A stretch of DNA of 64,000 bases from Eulemur rufifrons (GCF_041146395.1 NC_090986.1:49078001-49142000); one strand, 5' to 3'. Positions 22,601-35,295 are shown, counted from the first letter of the stretch. Notes: a model not told the origin generated them from the letters alone. A program made the numbers and translations.

Positions 22601-23944
22601 CAAACAAACCCTCTATGATATATTTGGGAAAGTATGAATAATTTTTCCTTGTGAAGGAGAAGATAAAGGTGGAAACATTGCCAGCAATCGTTTTCATTAA
22701 TAGTTAAGATATCCATGTTAGAAAGAACATTTTTGACAATAGATGAGCCAGGACTGAAGATGAACTAGATGGGTCATCTATTAGGAATCACAACATTGCT
22801 GTCAAGAGAAAACAAGAGAATGAAATGACTGATGGTTGGAATAAAGATGTAAGAATAAATAAGTGCAAGGGGTTTTAAAGAAGAATCAATGGACCTTAGT
22901 GACAGGCTTCTGATTATAGAATTAATGATAAAACATTACCAATATATTGTGAGAATATATATTTAAATCATTCTTATTTTTCATTTTAATTACAGAATTA
23001 TGAAGAATAGCTAAAGAAATTTTATCTCTGATTTCTAAAAACACTAGAATATTTCACAAAGAGGAGATAATTGAAGACTGAGAGATCATTTAACTGTACA
23101 TGTGAGAGTGGGGGGAGGACATTCCAATATCAGAGAACTACAGAAAAAACCCATTTCCTCTTCCTCTATAAAGCTGAAATCTATACCTTCAGTTCTTGAA
23201 GAACTGAAGTCACCTTTGCAATCAGAGGGACCAGAGAATTCATCACAAATTCATTGTAGCTAAATAGAGGAATAATGGGTAATGTTACATATGGATATTT
23301 AATTAGTTTATTTATTTATAAAATACTTATTGACAAACTGTTCCCCTGTTTTGGAGTGTAAATTCTACTGAGGGTAATAAGAACAAAAATAAAAAAAATA
23401 AAATATGTATTATTTTTCAGATACAGATAACTGCTCTCAAGAAAAATACATTAGATATTGGGAATGTGTAGAGGTGCTATCTCATTCACTATAGAGCTGA
23501 TGGAGTTGAGCCTTAGGAATGAGGTAGGATCTTGAAGCTATGGGACTCTATTGACTGATATAAATGAGTAGAGAGCATCCAAGATTAGTATTGATGAATA
23601 TATTGGTGAGGCTATGGATTTGGAGAGTGAAGGAGTTGGGATTGTTGTATCTGTGTGCCGGAATCTTTTTCTCTCTGGTGACCCTTGAGAGAGGAGTATA
23701 GATGTCAGAATGATGGAAGTCCCATCAGGAGAACTGTATTTTCCTAGCTCCTTCTTATCTCCTGCCCATGCCAGTATGAGGTTTGGGAAGGGGGACGTTA
23801 TATCTTTATCCCTGGAAGTAACAAAAGGTCTAGAATTCTGATCAGAATCTATCCCTTTTGCCCTAACATCTGACATTAGTAAACTAATTTAATCACTCTC
23901 AATGTTTTTTGCATGGGAAGTTTATGAAAAATACAGTGTCTTTG
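19628..23944. other. Long unassigned stretch, no gene seen
   Basis: About 4.3 kb without a nameable repeat or gene, apart from a (CAAA)n run. The two longest open frames, 22311-22697 (minus, 128 codons) and 23538-23876 (minus, 112 codons), have no family signature. The first is rich in phenylalanine and leucine, as expected from AT-rich noise. A 23-bp palindrome lies at 23187-23209. Confidence 0.4.
22587..22609. repeat. (CAAA)n microsatellite
   Basis: About five to six perfect CAAA units. Confidence 0.9.
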
Positions 23945-24020
23945 GCCTCTACAATTTATATTCTAATATAGTCGAGATGTGATGGAATTTGGGAATCTGC
24001 ATTTTCAACAACATCCAGGT
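23945..24020 (+). repeat. MER5-like DNA transposon fragment
   Basis: The piece 'gggaatctgcattttcaac' followed by 'aacatccaggtgattctta' resembles the MER5A/B segment 'gattctgcatttctaacaagctcccaggtgatgct'. It is short, so this is tentative. Confidence 0.35.
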
Positions 24021-24064
24021 GATTCTTATTCAAGAGCTCTACAGAACACAATTTCACAAATATC

Positions 24065-24165
24065 AGTATCATTATTCCCATTTCCAACACAATAAATTAG
24101 ATTGAAAAGAAGTGATTTGCCTGGTGAGCTAATAGAACTGATATCAGAATCAGATTTCAGTGTCT
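24065..24165 (-). repeat. MIR SINE fragment, antisense
   Basis: The order 'atcattattcccatttcc', 'aagaagtgatttgcctgg', 'gagctaatagaactgatatc' and 'agaatcagatttcag' follows the antisense MIR core. A tiny L1 is inserted just beyond its recognisable end. Confidence 0.58.
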
Positions 24166-24176
24166 ACCTCAATGAT

Positions 24177-24191
24177 AAAACTTTGAGTTTA
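24177..24191 (+). repeat. Target-site duplication, left copy
   Basis: AAAACTTTGAGTTTA is repeated exactly at 24387-24401. The leading AAAA fits the L1 endonuclease preference for TTTT/A on the other strand. Confidence 0.97.
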
Positions 24192-24386
24192 TTGGTGTCA
24201 GGCAGTGGGAAGGGGGAGGAGGGGATGGTATATTCACACCTAATGGGTGCAGTGCACACCGTCTGGGGGATGGACATGCTTGAAGCTCTGACTTGGGTGG
24301 GGCAAAGGTAATATATGTAACCTCAACATATGTACCCCCATAATACGCTGAAATAAAAAAATAAAAAATCTAATAAAATAAAATAA
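24192..24386 (+). mobile_element. Severely 5'-truncated young L1 (195 bp, 3' UTR only)
   Basis: Only the 3' UTR is present: 'gtatattcacacctaatggg', 'ccgtctgggggatggacatg', 'gaagctctgacttgggtggg', 'atgtaacctcaacatatg' and 'tacccccataatacgctg', followed by an A-rich tail with a few interspersed T and C. Perfect 15-bp target duplications flank it. The 3' end closely matches the L1 at 1291-2262, and the perfect duplications suggest a fairly recent insertion. Confidence 0.96.
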
Positions 24387-24401
24387 AAAACTTTGAGTTT
24401 A
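24387..24401 (+). repeat. Target-site duplication, right copy
   Basis: Identical to 24177-24191 and directly after the L1 tail. Confidence 0.97.
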
Positions 24402-24524
24402 GCTGCCATGCAGAATAAAATGTCCAGGAAGCCTGCCAGATGACTTCCAGCATTTCATAGAGTTGAATAGGCATAGGAAGACATCCTTGTCAAATATTTG
24501 CCATGTCATAAGCCTATCTTGATT

Positions 24525-24831
24525 TTATTTTATTTTTGTTTTAATATTATTAATTTTAGACAGGGTCTTGCTCTGTTACCCAGGCAGAGGTGATCATAGC
24601 TCACTGCAACTTCAAACTCCTGGGTTCAAGTGATCCTCTTGCCTTGGTCTCCTAAGTAGCTGGGACTATAGGCATGCACCACCATACCTGGATAATTTTT
24701 CTATTTTTTTGTAGAGATGGGGTGTCCCTGTGTTGCCCAGGCTGGTCTCAAACTCCTGGCCTCAAGCGATCCTCCTGCTTCTGCCTCCCCAAGTGCTAAG
24801 ATTACAGGTATGAGGCACTGTGCGTCTGGTC
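24525..24831 (-). mobile_element. Alu SINE, older type, antisense
   Basis: An antisense dimer: an A/T-rich tail, right arm ('cagggtcttgctctgttac', 'tagctgggactataggcatg'), left arm ('ctcaagcgatcctcctgc') and 5' end. The short linker lacks the lemur-type lengthening and the copy is diverged, so it is an older J-like Alu. An imperfect duplication of about 16 bp is visible ('cctatcttgattttat' at 24513 and 'cctatccttattttaa' at 24832). Confidence 0.95.
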
Positions 24832-24849
24832 CCTATCCTTATTTTAATT

Positions 24850-26490
24850 CTCTGGAAGCTACCCTTGGGGGTCATGGTTGTTTAGAAATCATAACTCTGG
24901 GGTTAACCAACCTGTGTAAGAGAGGCTTTCTTTGATTTATTTCATTTAGGCTTAGAAAATGATTTCCTACTTAAAGAGTCAGAAACAATCTTCAGGAAAT
25001 ATAAAATAGTCTTGTTTTTGTCTTCAAACACAAGACTAATGGAATTTCAGATATTTTAAATTTGTGTTTAAAAATTTGAAAATTAAGGCCAAAGGTGTAA
25101 TACTCACAAATTCAATAATGCAAAATATCAGCTTAGACTCTGTGGTCTTTTACGTGTTTCATTTAAACACATGCATTTGTATACACATTATAAAGCAAAA
25201 CATTCATTCTCCAGTAGTACTTAATGCAACTTTCTCAATCACACTGTCTTTAAGGTGATTAAATGACATAAATAAAATATTTGTATTTTGAATATTTGGC
25301 ACGTGTTTCTTCCTTATGGTCAGAAACTTATCAGTATCTTTATTCTTGATAGATCACAGGAGTCACAACTTTTATATTTAATAATATTTGTATAAATAAA
25401 GAGCCATCTTTGTAAAATATAACTTGGCAATTTATTATGAATGGAAAATGCAGCTGGCTAGTTTCAGCAATGATTTCTATTATAAGTAGTATTTATTATG
25501 CATTCAAGATTTTATTTCAAATTTATGTTTGGGGAAGTACATGTATTGTTATAGATCAAAGTTTTACTGTTAGAAATGTCTAGAGTCTTATTTTCTTCCT
25601 AATTAATCTCAGAAAGTTCACTGATTCTGTATTTTCTCCTTTGACTTTCTATTTACAGGAAGATGGAAACACTGAAAATAAGGTTAGATTAATTAAAGTA
25701 ATGGGCTAAGACTGAATTGCTGTAACAGCTGGTATGATTTAGACTTTGATTCTAGCAGTCCAATGCACATAAACACTAACAACAAAAGGTCATATGTATC
25801 TAGCATCTTTCGAATTCACTTTATTTGTAATACTTTAGAATGCACAGGTGTATTCCTTTAGAATGCACAGAAGCCAGGATGCATATATCAAAAAACATTT
25901 TATTTAAATTTTTTACTTAATTGATTTAATTAATTGATTGAATTTAGCTCATAGTCACATACATTGTATAGAACTAGATAATTAAAAAAAAAACTAGACT
26001 GAAGAAATTCAACCAGGCTAAAGATATAAAATGGAGGTAGAAATGAGGTTATAAAAATAGACACAATAAATTTTAAACCTTTATCATGACTGGGCCAAAA
26101 TCAGTGACCATGGGAAGAGAAACCTAGTTATTTATAAAATATACAAAATTCTTAAGATAAAAACAGAATAGTTGTTTAGGAAAAACACATTTTTGATTAA
26201 AAAAATATAGAAAGTAATACCTTAATGTTTTTAACTCTATGAGAACATTGTGTGTGTAAAATTCATACAATGAGTCTTAAAAATACTCCTATATACATAC
26301 AAAAATGCAGTATAAAAAAAGCAAAAAAAAGTTGGTGTAGAGTAATGAATAATATTCCAAGGCCTAGTACCAAATTTGCTAGTATTGTTTATAACAGCAT
26401 CCTTCAATATGAGACCCAGCTTAATATTTTTACTTGCATTCTTCTTTTTATGTGTGTTAGTTTAAAAATTTAAACTCCTAGATTTTGAGA
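24850..26490. other. No recognised gene; AT-rich
   Basis: About 1.6 kb with no gene. A run of TTAATTGATT-like units occurs near 25915-25945. No confident repeat call. Confidence 0.4.
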
Positions 26491-26757
26491 TTACAACTGA
26501 AGGATGAGTATGATCCTATTATATGAAGTTTTACAACAGACAAAATGAATCTATTATGATTTACTTCAAAACCATGCTTACCTGGCAGAAGGTTTAGGGG
26601 AAGACTGAGAAGGGCATGAGAGAACTTTCAGGATGATAGAAATATAGAAGCCAGTTACGTGGATGTGTGTATTTGTCAAAACGCATCAAACCATGCACTA
26701 AAAATGTGTATATTTTAATACATGTAAAGTGTATATCAATAAATTTATTTAAACTCA
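26491..26757 (+). mobile_element. Ancient L1M 3' end
   Basis: The segment 'ggatgatagaaatatagaag', 'cgtggatgtgtgtatttg', 'tcaaaacgcatcaaacc', 'taaaaatgtgtatattttaa' and 'gtatatcaataaattta' follows the 3' UTR end of old mammalian L1M elements ('...tgtcaaaactcatcgaactgtacac...tacctcaataaa'). Confidence 0.65.
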
Positions 26758-28830
26758 GAATTCCATATTAACTAATTTATACTTGAATTATGTTGTACCA
26801 TGATACACTAGTTTTCCATATCAAAAATATTGTATTGTATTTATTTATTTTATCCTCTATGTTTAAAGGACAGATCATTTTATCTTGTTTATCACCATAT
26901 TTTCACCTGATCCATAATTCATGTTCAAAAACATTTTTAAATGAAAATATATTATAAGATGCTCAGAATTACATTTTCATTAACAAGCTTAAAATATTTG
27001 AGCTATAAAAATTTCTTTATTTAGAAATTAGGGCACTATAAATACCCACAGATTTATTATGACTTCAAGAGTTCCTGATTCCCAGAGGAGTGAGACATTT
27101 ATGGTATTGTGACTGGACAGCTTTATGTATAACTATATATACACTATATAAATATAGTGTATATACACTATATGAATGTGGGTGTTAATGTTTCATATTG
27201 TTAGCTTAATAAAACAGGTAGTCTTATGACACCGTAATTTTACATACATATAAGCTAGCTGGACAAAATTGACAATATTATCAAAATGGCAGATGATTTT
27301 ATTGTTAGTTTTTATAATATTTTTGTCACTAGTTTGTACATTACTTATCTTAATTTTTATGTGTTAATGACATGAACAAAATTTATAGCTGAATTCAATG
27401 GTATCCTAAATATTTACATACCATCCTCTTTTCACCATATAAGGAACTGTCACACCTTTCCAAGGAGACAAAGAATGGTATATATCTACGTTCTCCTGTA
27501 GACTATGTTAGACCACAGAGGTGGTCTATCCCAAGAGTATCTTCAAAACTAAGGCTTAACCTAAAAGAAACAGTATGGAATTTCACAGGCCTGGAAGGAA
27601 TACATGAGTATTTTAACCTGTCTTAGCTTTGATTTCCTTATTTTTAAAATAAGGAAATTGAGCTAAATGTTTTAAAAGATTCCTTTCAAATCTAAGTCTC
27701 TATGACTCTGTGATTACCATAGACTTTTTTTAAAGAGTGCTACCTGAAAATCAGAATATGAGATGACATTTGAAGAATGAAATTGACTTTTATGAGTTTA
27801 GGGTGCCATGGTAATGACTTCTGGCAAAACTTATTTTCCCATTTTATTTCTCAAACCTTGCATTACTATGTTTCCACTGAACATACCAGTAATACCTAGA
27901 AAAAATGGTCCATTGAAATGATTTCTCTCTATCTCATAGACACTAAGTAGTATGACATCTTTGATTTTATATTTCTTCTACTTCATATTATTCTTAAAGT
28001 CCAGCGTGATAGCTACAATTTAGTACTTCTTGAACAGAAGTACTAAACAAAAAGCATTCATCTTTCTTAATAGAAGTCATAGTAGAGAAAATATTTGTCA
28101 TTGTCATTTCTGCTATTAGATTATAATTACCACTTTTTTAAGTATTTAACAGTATAAACAAGAAATAAAAATACTTGTATATTTTAACACATATTACTTT
28201 GACCTCAAAGTCTCTTTCTCATGTATTTGTGTAAGGTTTTCAATATTAATAGCTTGCACACACACAAAAAATTTCTGAGCAGATGGATATCTTGTGCAAT
28301 ATTGAGTACCTCATTAATTATTCAAGAATTTGTAGGTCTAGTTACAAGATCAAAAGTGTCATTAATCATTAATACTGCTTGCTTAAATGCATTAGAATAA
28401 ACATTTACTTCTCACAATAGAAACACAAAATGTATAGATTACCCTTGTTTAAAAACTACTTTTTCATTCACTCACTTAAAAGATAGTTCATATTTAGTCC
28501 TTAACCTGTATTTTATCCAGGGGATATTGCCTTCATTCTATCCTTTAGATGAATCAATTTAAATGAGTCTCTAAATTATTTTCTAACTTTTTATATATAC
28601 TTGCATTTGGAAATTATGTCCAAAGATAATGTTTTTAATATATATTTCAAAGAAGAAGTAGATTTGGTGAAACTCTTAACATTCTACAAATCTGTAAACA
28701 CTTGCAAATAGAATAAAAAGGTCAGGAATTTGAAGCCTATGATTTGGGGGTTGAAATGAAGTGAAGACTGAGGTACACATAAGGTATTAGAAGAAAGGAA
28801 CAATGGCATAATTTAGGTCATGTGGCTCAT
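26758..28830. other. No recognised gene; contains compact hairpins
   Basis: About 2 kb of AT-rich DNA. Perfect inverted repeats lie at 27136-27165 (13-bp arms), 27509-27528 (8-bp arms) and 28019-28047 (11-bp arms). No gene or named repeat. Confidence 0.4.
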
Positions 28831-28975
28831 TTTATAGATAAGGAAACTTAGACCAAATGGCAATGTGACTAGTTTAATGTTATTAGTTGACACATGCCAA
28901 TTAGAGTAAGAGCTAATGCTAGAAATAAAATGCCAGACTCCTTGGCAGTACCTTGCTAAAGCATTATGCTATTCT
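28831..28975 (-). repeat. MIR SINE, antisense
   Basis: The segment 'ttttatagataaggaaactta', 'aatggcaatgtgactagt' and 'aaaatgccagactccttgg' matches antisense MIR order ('ttttacagatgaggaaactgaggc...gtgacttgcccaagg'). Confidence 0.6.
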
Positions 28976-31900
28976 ACAAACTGTAAAATATAACTTCAAA
29001 CCTACTCTGCTTGAATTGTATAATTATCTAAAATTACTTTTCTTATAAAAACATAGCCTTAGGGTAGATTGTTTTGCCCTTTTCTAGAAGTATAATCTAT
29101 GCTTCTTAAATGCCAAGCCAGACACAATGAAAGCACAGGGCCCCTTGTGACCACCTGAAAGAAATCTTATGCAGTTTCCTAAAACTTCAATTTAGTAATC
29201 GTATTTTTATTTGTATGGCAATAGTAAAATATAACAAAGTAATTTTGAAATATCTGTTAAAATGTGTTATTTAAAAATAATTTTCTTATTAGATCAATTA
29301 TAGGAACAATGAGGTCTATGTGATTTACAAGATGTTGAGCAATTTGAGTTTCCAGAAAACCGTGAGACTGAGTATGATTCTGGGAAAAACTAATTAATAA
29401 AGGTGATTATTTTCTCCAGTCTCTTTACTTCACTTTTTCTGACTTATTCACACTATTCATGGGTATCTCAGTGGCATTTTTTTCCTGATTATTAAACCCA
29501 CTCCATTCTCTCTTTAATCCCCAGCAGGTATTAAAGATCCTAAAGCACATTCCTAGGAAGCTAAGGGTCTCCTGGAGGAAAAATCAATAAGGGAGAGCCA
29601 AGAAATGAAGAAAACTCTTTAGAATTCCTACATTATCATAATTTGGTAAAATAAAATAATTCCAAGTGGACAAAACCTACACAGATATAGATAACAGATT
29701 TTTAAAATCACATAACTCAGAAATAGTATGAAGAGAAAAAAGTAAGTTAACAGAATATTAATAATGGAAAGACAAGCTTTAGAAAGATTTTCCTGAGGTG
29801 TTTTTGCAAAACAGAAGAATCTGGTTTGTGAAAAGAACTAAGGAGAACCTCAAGGAAAGTCCAAGGTATTATATGATGTCTTTTCTGAAACTGGAAGCCC
29901 ATGATATGGGGCTTCCAGAGGTCATCTCAAGATGTAGCTTAAGTTGGAGAAAAGTCCTTGAAATGGTAAATAACGATCTAATGTTAAATTCTTCTTAAAA
30001 GGGAACAATTAGAAAAAACAGCATAGTAAAATATTTAAAAATCTTCTGAAATTAATAAAACATAGAGGACTTTATCATATTTCAAAGTACTTAAAGTTCT
30101 CAGCAAAGTGTCTGTTTAATGACATAAAAACAGCCATTTAAGTTGTTTTGAATCATTTTTATACTTGTGATGTAGTAACGTTTTAGTATGGAAATTGAAA
30201 AATCATTCCCTTAATGAATTTTCTTTCTTTATTTCCTTGTATATTATCCATGGACAAATCCTTGAGCCCCAGTAGAAGGACCATCTCTTTTATTTCTATA
30301 ATTCCTCCCAGGCACCAGCAAAGATAATGAAAACCAGTTCTTTGAAAAATTAGAAATTACTTGGGTCTTTCAAGCTTTTTACCAACTTCATAAACTTAGT
30401 TACTATTTAGTAGTGAGAAAGCAGCATAAGTTCAGATCTGTGTCTTTTCTACTATCAGAAATCACCTCATTGTCATTCTTTTTTTCTTTATATGTGGGTA
30501 AGTTCCTAATGTAGTCTGCAAAATAGAAACCCTCAGGTAATGAGTTCAAAACATGTGAATTAGTTGTAGTTTATTTTTGCTTGGGAGTTGGAAGTCATTT
30601 TTCCCATATATCAATGTTTCATACACACTTTACATTATTTGACTTTTTCAGTGAAATTCAAGTATTATTTGACAGACAATTAAAATAAGTAGATTTCAAG
30701 CTTTAGCTGTGTTCTTTATTATAATATAAAGTGGCAAGGTTGCTGAATTCCAATAGTATGCCTGGAATTTGGGAATAACCAACTGCAGTGATGATGAATA
30801 ACAAAAGATAATGTCCACTGGATAAGGAGATCCTCTGAGTTTTTGCTTACGCACACTCAGTACACAATGGCTTACTTTGCTGAGCTTTAGTCTGCCAGCT
30901 TCACTGGACACAGGGCTGGATAATTGGCACTGCTGGTTACCTTTAGAACCATTATCTGTCAATTCCTAGGTCCCATGGTAGCAGGCAATAGTGTTCATTG
31001 TACACGGTTGTTATCAAACTTGTAAGTAAAATCTAGGGGGTTAGAGAGTTTCTCTAAATTAAAACATAGACATTCACAGTCAGAGGAAATTAGATGCTGT
31101 GGCATTTCCTCATTTATTTTGAACTGGGGAAGAAGAAAAGATTTGCTTACATAGCAAATCCCTCTGAAAACTTTCCTTTTATGTGCTCCAGAGAGTTAAC
31201 AGTACACTTATATTCAGCAAAGAAGTAATGTTACTTAAACTTTTAAAACACCTGTATCTGGGCTTCGCCTAAGAACATAATGGAACGAGGCTTTATTTTG
31301 CAATCAATATTCTTGTTAAAAGACATTACGGCATCATGGAACTCAGTTAAAACCACCTCTCAGAAAAGCAACTCAACAAGAGCAGACACCTGATTCTCCC
31401 TTCTCTTAATTTAAGGCAGAAACATCAAAGTTGCAAGCCCTCAAGCAGTAGCAAAAGTCAAGTGCAGCCATTAGACTACAAAGCAGGCTTTGTAAATTAT
31501 TAATTAACTTTCCAACTGTAGCATCCAGCTAGCTTCTATGTAAAATTATAAATATTAATCGGTAAGAGAATTATTTAAAATATATAAAGAATTTTAAAAA
31601 TATTATTATAAAGATCTGAAAAACATGTATGTTGAGTTTTTCTAATTTAGAACCACTAACCATTAGCAAAATCTATTATAGGTAACTGTGAAATCTATAG
31701 CATCGTTGGAGTAACTTCAGCTTTATTCATTGCTCAAGTTCTCAGAATCAAAGAAGCACTTATACTCAGGAGAGGTAAAATTCCCATTCTCAAAGATTTC
31801 CTTCTAGCAGATCATAAGCATATGCAACTTGAGTGGTAACATGTGGCACGCGTGGTGATGTGAATGTTTTTCCAGATATGGAGAGGGAAGGGATGTGTAT

Positions 31901-34649
31901 TATTCTCCTACACCTGTGAATGTTTCTGAGTCCTGAGGCTTTTAGTAATATTGCCAACTTGTTTTGTAGCGTTAAACTTAATCCAATAATACCAGCCTTC
32001 CTTTTTACTGCATGGAATGGACTGATTGGGAAGAATAGGGTTCCTCACTAAATGAGGCATCAGATCTCTTCCTCCCAAACTCACTGCCCTCTTTATATGA
32101 TTTGTCCTGATTTAGATGGTGGCAGTGAATTGCTTTACCTTCACATATGTTACACACTTATAAAAGCAGCTCTCCTTAAGATTTCCTAGACAACATGGTC
32201 CCAGAAGTAAGCATCACTGAACAACAACCCCTTACATGAGATTCTTTGTGTCTTTTTCTTTTTTATGATAAAACTTTCTGGAATCCAGGAGGCCAGTTAA
32301 GGGTTACCTTTCCACATATTATTTTCCTGTTGCATTCCTACTCTTTTTTGGATGTGAAAATGGATATTGACTTCATAAATTCAATACTACTTGACTTTGA
32401 TTGACAGGTAAAGTGATATGCCCAGGACTTTGGGAGTGGAAGTTATACAAAAGAATTAAATAGGCTTTCTCTAAGCTTCTATTTTTGTGTGTGTGTGTGC
32501 TATATAACTGGATATTTCTAAGACTGGGATTGTCAACTTCACGTTTCATGAAATTACATGAAATTTAAATGTTTATTTTGTGGAACTAAATATATATAAT
32601 ATTTATATAAATATATATATTTATATAAATATAAATATATATTTCAAGAGATAACTTGTACAATCCGAATTAATGAGAAAATTTGAAAAGTTTATCAATT
32701 TGTTTCTCTTTATAAACAATGTGATGTTAGGGGAGTTGGAATAGGATTTTGATACTATAACAGAAATTCAGAAAAAAAACTGGCTTCTTTTTCTAATAGT
32801 ATATATTTACCAATTGCATCACCGTAGATAAATCACTTATCCTTTGAAGCTCACAGCTTTTTATTTATAATGTTAAACATAAATCTTTGCCTTTCCTTAC
32901 AGAGTCATTAACTGAACCAAAGAGGATACTGTAATGGTAAGATAACAAAGTTAACACTTTCAAAGCTGTAGGCAAGTGAAAACAAAATTGTTATTATGCT
33001 AGATGATATGAGATCTGATACACACAATATTATGAAATGCATTTGTATTTTTAGAATTATTTTGTGGTCTTAAATGTAAACAATTGCTAATTTCTCTATG
33101 GTCAGGGTATATAACAGTATTAGTATAAATGATTTCTATGTTATTTGACAGAAGTGGTACTATGTGAATTAGACTGAATATGACAACATGGAACTACACA
33201 TTTCTTTCCTCTCCTCAGCTAAATCACCTTGATGGACTACTATTTGGGATTGTATTGGATGAGCACACATTAGATTACCTAAAAAGTAAAATCTATGTAT
33301 TGTTGTCATTAAAGATAAATGTGTCAAATCCCAGACAAAGCAAAAGAAAACCACTATTTCTACTGACTTCACACAACATAATATATAGTTTCATTAGCTT
33401 TCAAAATATCATATGGAAGATACCAAAATGATTTCATATGTAGGAATGCTGTAATCTACTAAGGCTGAATGGTGCTTGAGCTTGGATTTATTTTATCTCC
33501 TTAAATAGGAAAATAAATAAATAAACCAACCAAGGTTTAATGGGCCATATATATAAATATAGAAGAATTCTGGTTTTATTTTTCAGAATCTCGCGAAATT
33601 TTTGCATCGAGAAAAATTAAAGCCTAGGAGATATTTTTAAATTGTCTAAATATCCTTTTCAAAGGCAAGGCATAAAAGAATAAGTCCTAGGTGCATGCTG
33701 TTTGATAGCATAGTTGCTACCATCATTATTCCTAATTACTCTTGACATTTTGTCCATTATACCATGAGGTTCCTCTGAGGGTAGAAATAATCAGCTGAAA
33801 GTGAAGACTAGCTAATTATCTATATTGTATGAAGAAAAGTTGTGGTATTGTAGATGAAACATCAATTATGGAAATTGGTGATAAACCCTGACAGTGGAAA
33901 TATATCTTGGAAATTACTCTAAGTCAAAAGTTTAGAAATCTTTGTTGCCATTTCTTGTTTCTCTTCCATAAACCAGTAAAATTTCATTTGCAACAAGAAA
34001 TATATACACAAGCAGTGTAATGAATAGCATAATGGGGAACCACTTTATAAATTATAATCATGTTTAAGCCTGCAAATATGGGTGGTTTTAAAATTTATTA
34101 ATTTATACAGAATAATTATATAGGTTGTCTCTTTCCACTGAAAAGCAATCATAATAATTATTCAACCTTTATTCATATTAAACAATAAAGCACTGGTTAA
34201 TTTTGTAAATATAACTTTATAAACATTTTGTAAACATAGTGGTAATATTCTATATGTTCTTAACACAAAATTTGACCATATTATGATTTTGTATCTGAAT
34301 GTGGGTTGCTACAGAAGTCATTTGCACTAGAACTTTACCAACCTCAGGCAAAGGTTAATTTACCAAAAAAAAAAAAAAAAAATAGCTTACTTGTAGCCCT
34401 GGAAGTGAAGTCAATGTTCCCACATAATGCTGTAACAATTAATTAGAAAATGAAGATTTTCCTTGTTTTACTGAGAATCTTACGTATATTGCAATTTTTA
34501 TCATGGAAGTTTTGTGTTCCTTGCTTCCAATTATCTTTTCAGTTCCCTTTGAATTTGAACACTATGTCAGTAAATACCATGAAGTGACAAGTGTGGTCAG
34601 ACTGTCATACCCCAGCTGTTCTTCTCTGGATCCTTGCATCAGTGTTAAC
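28976..34649. other. Long unassigned stretch, no gene seen
   Basis: About 5.7 kb with no gene and no strong repeat call. A possible L2/MIR 3' end lies near 30255-30320. AT palindromic sequence is present at 32588-32645. A run of 18 A at about 34364-34381 has no polyadenylation signal close upstream, so I do not call a retrocopy. The stretch at 31320-31560 looks unique and repeat-free. Confidence 0.4.
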
Positions 34650-34820
34650 TATCTCAACCAGGAGCAATACTGCTAACCTAGGGCCAAACAGACATCTAGG
34701 GAGTTTTTGGTTGTTTCAATGACTACGGGAGAGAACTACTGGGATTTAGTGGAGAGCAGGTGTATCAATTTATGGAGCAGCCTGTACAATGAAAATTTGC
34801 CCCATCCTAAATAATGGCAT
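34650..34820 (+). mobile_element. MER20-like DNA transposon, degenerate
   Basis: The order 'tctcaaccaggagcaatac', 'catctagggagtttttggtt', 'gtttcaatgactacggg' and 'actactgggatttagtgg' follows MER20 in sense orientation ('ttctcaaccgggggtg...ggagacatttttggttgtcacaactgggg...gctactggcatctagtggg'). The last third fits less well and may belong to a related hAT repeat. Confidence 0.5.
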
Positions 34821-35295
34821 ACAAATGCCTAGTGGGTGCACAAGATGAACCTTGGTATACACAGAAAATTCTAGTCTTTTAATGTTTAGTTACTTGTATC
34901 TAAAAATTTTAAAAACTTTATAATATTATTATACAGAGTGATGATTGCAGGGGAGTGATTCATAACATAAATCAATATGCATATACTATGGTGTACCCTC
35001 AAATTTACTGATACAGACTTGAAATACAGTAAAATAATGTGATAAAATAACATTTGAAAAATCTCTACTTTAGAAAATTAAATATCTATTAAGCTACACA
35101 TAATAATGACCACACCCCCAGGATTATCAGTAGACTTAGGACATTGCTTTAATTAGCTCAGGATCAAGGAACCAGTCAAGATTTTAGGTTTTGTTATTAT
35201 CTGCATTTTTTTCCCCTAGAGTCAAAACCCTTTTTGCTTGACTTCTTTAGGATAGTTGTATGAGTGAAGATTCAGTCAGAAAAGCAGACTCTATA
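34821..35295. other. No recognised feature
   Basis: The end of this stretch (35250-35295, 'attcagtcagaaaagcagac') may be the beginning of the repeat-like block that carries the compound microsatellite. Confidence 0.4.

Noticed and set aside
22311..22697. 128-codon minus-strand open frame with hydrophobic stretches
   Set aside because: Phenylalanine- and leucine-rich composition follows from AT-rich DNA; no domain, no splice or promoter context.
23538..23876. 112-codon minus-strand open frame
   Set aside because: More balanced composition than its neighbours, but no recognised motif and no exon structure that I can defend.
34364..34381. Run of 18 A as a possible retrocopy tail
   Set aside because: No polyadenylation signal at the proper distance and no duplication seen.
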